From assembly GCA_964496475.1 (NCBI GenBank), contig CAZBZS010000008.1, positions 1-64,000 on the forward strand: a DNA stretch of 64,000 nucleotides, written 5' to 3'. This DNA is from JASLPR01 sp964496475. GTDB lineage: Bacteria; Chloroflexota; UBA11872; VXNJ01. The translations under genes and the position numbers were made by a program. Positions 62,905 to 64,000 of the stretch are shown here, in pieces. Numbering within the stretch: the stretch's first letter is position 1; every line of letters starts with the position of its first letter. The notes under the pieces are model-generated. The model saw nothing but the letters and a program-made list of their open reading frames with translations. It made no database searches and had not been told where the DNA came from.

Positions 62905-63507
62905 CTACCCGGAGAAGCCGCTCACGTAGGGGAGCCCGTCGTGCACCGCGGCGGTTTCGTCCGACGCTCCGAGCAGTTCACCCAGCGCGTCCCAGCGGCC
63001 GCTCAGCAGGCTGTCGAGCACCGGGTCCGGAATTTGCGGCGAGAAGCTCAGGTTGCCCAGAGTCACGGCGCGTTCCTCAAGATCGATCGTGATCTCAGCG
63101 GTCGGCTCAGCCGTGACCGCATCCTGTAACTGCACGATCTCGGACTCAGCCAGGACGACACAAGGGATGCCCAGCGTCAGGCTGTTGCCGAAGAAGATCT
63201 CGCCGAAGCTCTGTCCGATCAGAGCGCGAACGCCCCACCGCATCAGCGCCTGCGGGGCATGTTCACGCGACGATCCGGAGCCAAAGTTGTTATTGACCAC
63301 CAGGATGGCGGTCCCGGCGAAGCGCGGGTCGTCGAAGGGGTGCGCGCCGTTGGCCTGTTCGCGATCGTCCTCGAAGGCGTGCTCTCCTAGGCCATCGAAA
63401 GTGACGGCGCGGAGATAGCGAGCCGGGATGATTCGGTCGGTGTCGATGTCGTTGCCGCGCAGGGGTAGGCCCCGGCCGGCAACGCGGGTGATGGCGGAAT
63501 CGGTCAT
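62905..63507 (-). CDS. leuD: 3-isopropylmalate dehydratase small subunit
   Basis: 200 aa, swivel domain of the aconitase-type isomerase. GRGLPLRGNDIDTDRIIPAR, NFGSGSSREHAPQALMRWGV and VLAESEIVQLQ are typical. Together with LeuC it isomerises isopropylmalate and citramalate. It is followed by the second dehydrogenase gene after 91 bp. Confidence 0.95.
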   Translation of the reverse strand: MTDSAITRVAGRGLPLRGNDIDTDRIIPARYLRAVTFDGLGEHAFEDDREQANGAHPFDDPRFAGTAILVVNNNFGSGSSREHAPQALMRWGVRALIGQSFGEIFFGNSLTLGIPCVVLAESEIVQLQDAVTAEPTAEITIDLEERAVTLGNLSFSPQIPDPVLDSLLSGRWDALGELLGASDETAAVHDGLPYVSGFSG

Positions 63508-63525
63508 GGTTACGCTCCTGCGGAT

Positions 63526-64000
63526 CTAAAGAAGAGTGCGGACATCGGTGACTTCACCGGCCACCGCCGCGGCCGCGACCATCGCCGGGCTCATCAGCAG
63601 CGTACGCCCGGTCGGGCTGCCCTGGCGGCCCTTGAAATTTCGGTTGCTGGACGAGGCGGACAGCTGGTCGCCGACGAGCTTGTCTGAGTTCATGGCCAGG
63701 CACATGGAACAGCCGGCGCCACGCCACTCGAAACCGGCGTCCAAGAAGACCTGGTCGAGGCCCAACTCTTCGGCCCGGTCACGAACCAGCTGGGAGCCGG
63801 GAACCGCCAGCGCCTTGACCCCGGCGGCCACCTTACGGCCCTTGACGATGGCCGCCGCCTCCTGCAGATCGGATATCCGACCGTTGGTGCACGAGCCTAT
63901 GAACGCCACGTCTATCGGCCGCCCGGCTATGGCCGCGCCGGGTTCCAGTTGCATGAACTCCAGCGCCTCGGCCACCGCTTCGCCGGCGGCCCCGTCGAGC
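63526..64000 (-). CDS. leuC: 3-isopropylmalate dehydratase large subunit, N-terminus outside window
   Basis: About 158 C-terminal residues are visible. IAGRPIDVAFIGSCTNGRIS and GAGCSMCLAMNSDKL carry the Cys ligands of the 4Fe-4S cluster (SCTNG, then CSMC), and SSSNRNFKGRQGSPTGRTLL is the usual LeuC ending. The gene enters from the right edge. leuD starts 18 bp after its stop, so they form one operon. The ATG/GTG inside the window (63975) is internal. Confidence 0.95.
   Translation of the reverse strand, partial: LDGAAGEAVAEALEFMQLEPGAAIAGRPIDVAFIGSCTNGRISDLQEAAAIVKGRKVAAGVKALAVPGSQLVRDRAEELGLDQVFLDAGFEWRGAGCSMCLAMNSDKLVGDQLSASSSNRNFKGRQGSPTGRTLLMSPAMVAAAAVAGEVTDVRTLL

Overview
This is a 64 kb high-GC, gene-dense bacterial chromosome segment. 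It is probably a draft or metagenome contig, because a 10-N scaffold gap sits inside rnhB at 50765-50774. The gene complement suggests Chloroflexota, perhaps a Dehalococcoidia/SAR202-like lineage: a B12-dependent ribonucleotide reductase, a HerA-NurA-Mre11-Rad50 cluster, WxxG/GYP-type repeat domains in secreted proteins, two IPMDH paralogues beside citramalate synthase, and frequent GTG/TTG starts. The assignment is inference from family content; no phylogeny was run. I see no insertion sequence, prophage, CRISPR array or rRNA.

Layout. 1-5.3 kb: 3' part of class II RNR (nrdJ), a RCK/TrkA potassium-channel regulator, a SIMPL-domain envelope protein, a cupin and Mn-type superoxide dismutase. 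5.3-9.2 kb: a promoter, tRNA-Leu(TAG), tRNA-Gly(GCC), then tig-clpP-clpX (nascent-chain chaperone and ATP-dependent protease). 9.2-15.7 kb: a remnant resembling a solute-binding protein, a MATE-like exporter, smpB with the tmRNA gene just downstream, a SWIM zinc-finger protein, a metallophosphoesterase with a probable CTG start, murD, and an unidentified ~118-nt transcription unit ending at a terminator. 15.7-23 kb: groEL without groES, the rpsP-khpA-rimM-trmD operon (S16 carries a repetitive lysine-rich tail), a creatininase-family hydrolase translationally coupled to a 56-residue acidic protein, and ribosomal protein L25. 23-24.7 kb: a badly decayed DUF4349 gene.

24.8-32.4 kb is the most coherent block: mre11-rad50-nurA-(194-residue protein)-herA, an archaeal-style DNA end-resection operon. 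Its Rad50 contains no cysteine and so lacks a zinc hook. An uncharacterised protein resembling a stand-alone HAS barrel lies between nurA and herA. 32.4-41 kb: metabolic and envelope genes (epimerase, cupin, TIM-barrel protein, hydrolase, class V aminotransferase, glycosyltransferase, MFS transporter). 41.0-41.9 kb encodes a CheW domain fused to a C-terminal globin, with no other chemotaxis gene in the window; this is the most unusual single protein here.

42-50 kb: a YfhO-like membrane protein, a PQQ-type sugar dehydrogenase, an ABM-fold protein and a VanW-family protein. 50-54 kb: rplS-rnhB-yraN, a secreted CAP-domain protein and a DedA-like protein. 54-55.5 kb: two convergent genes (a short GNAT-like fragment and trpB2) that both lose their 3' ends at about position 54250, which looks like a deletion junction; trpB2 also has a nonsense codon. 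55.6-59 kb: an Mrp/NBP35 ATPase, a solitary nuoB, a truncated DHH protein and a phosphotriesterase-like hydrolase. 59-64 kb: leuC-leuD-(IPMDH paralogue)-leuB-cimA, all on the minus strand, which can supply both leucine and, via citramalate, 2-oxobutyrate for isoleucine.
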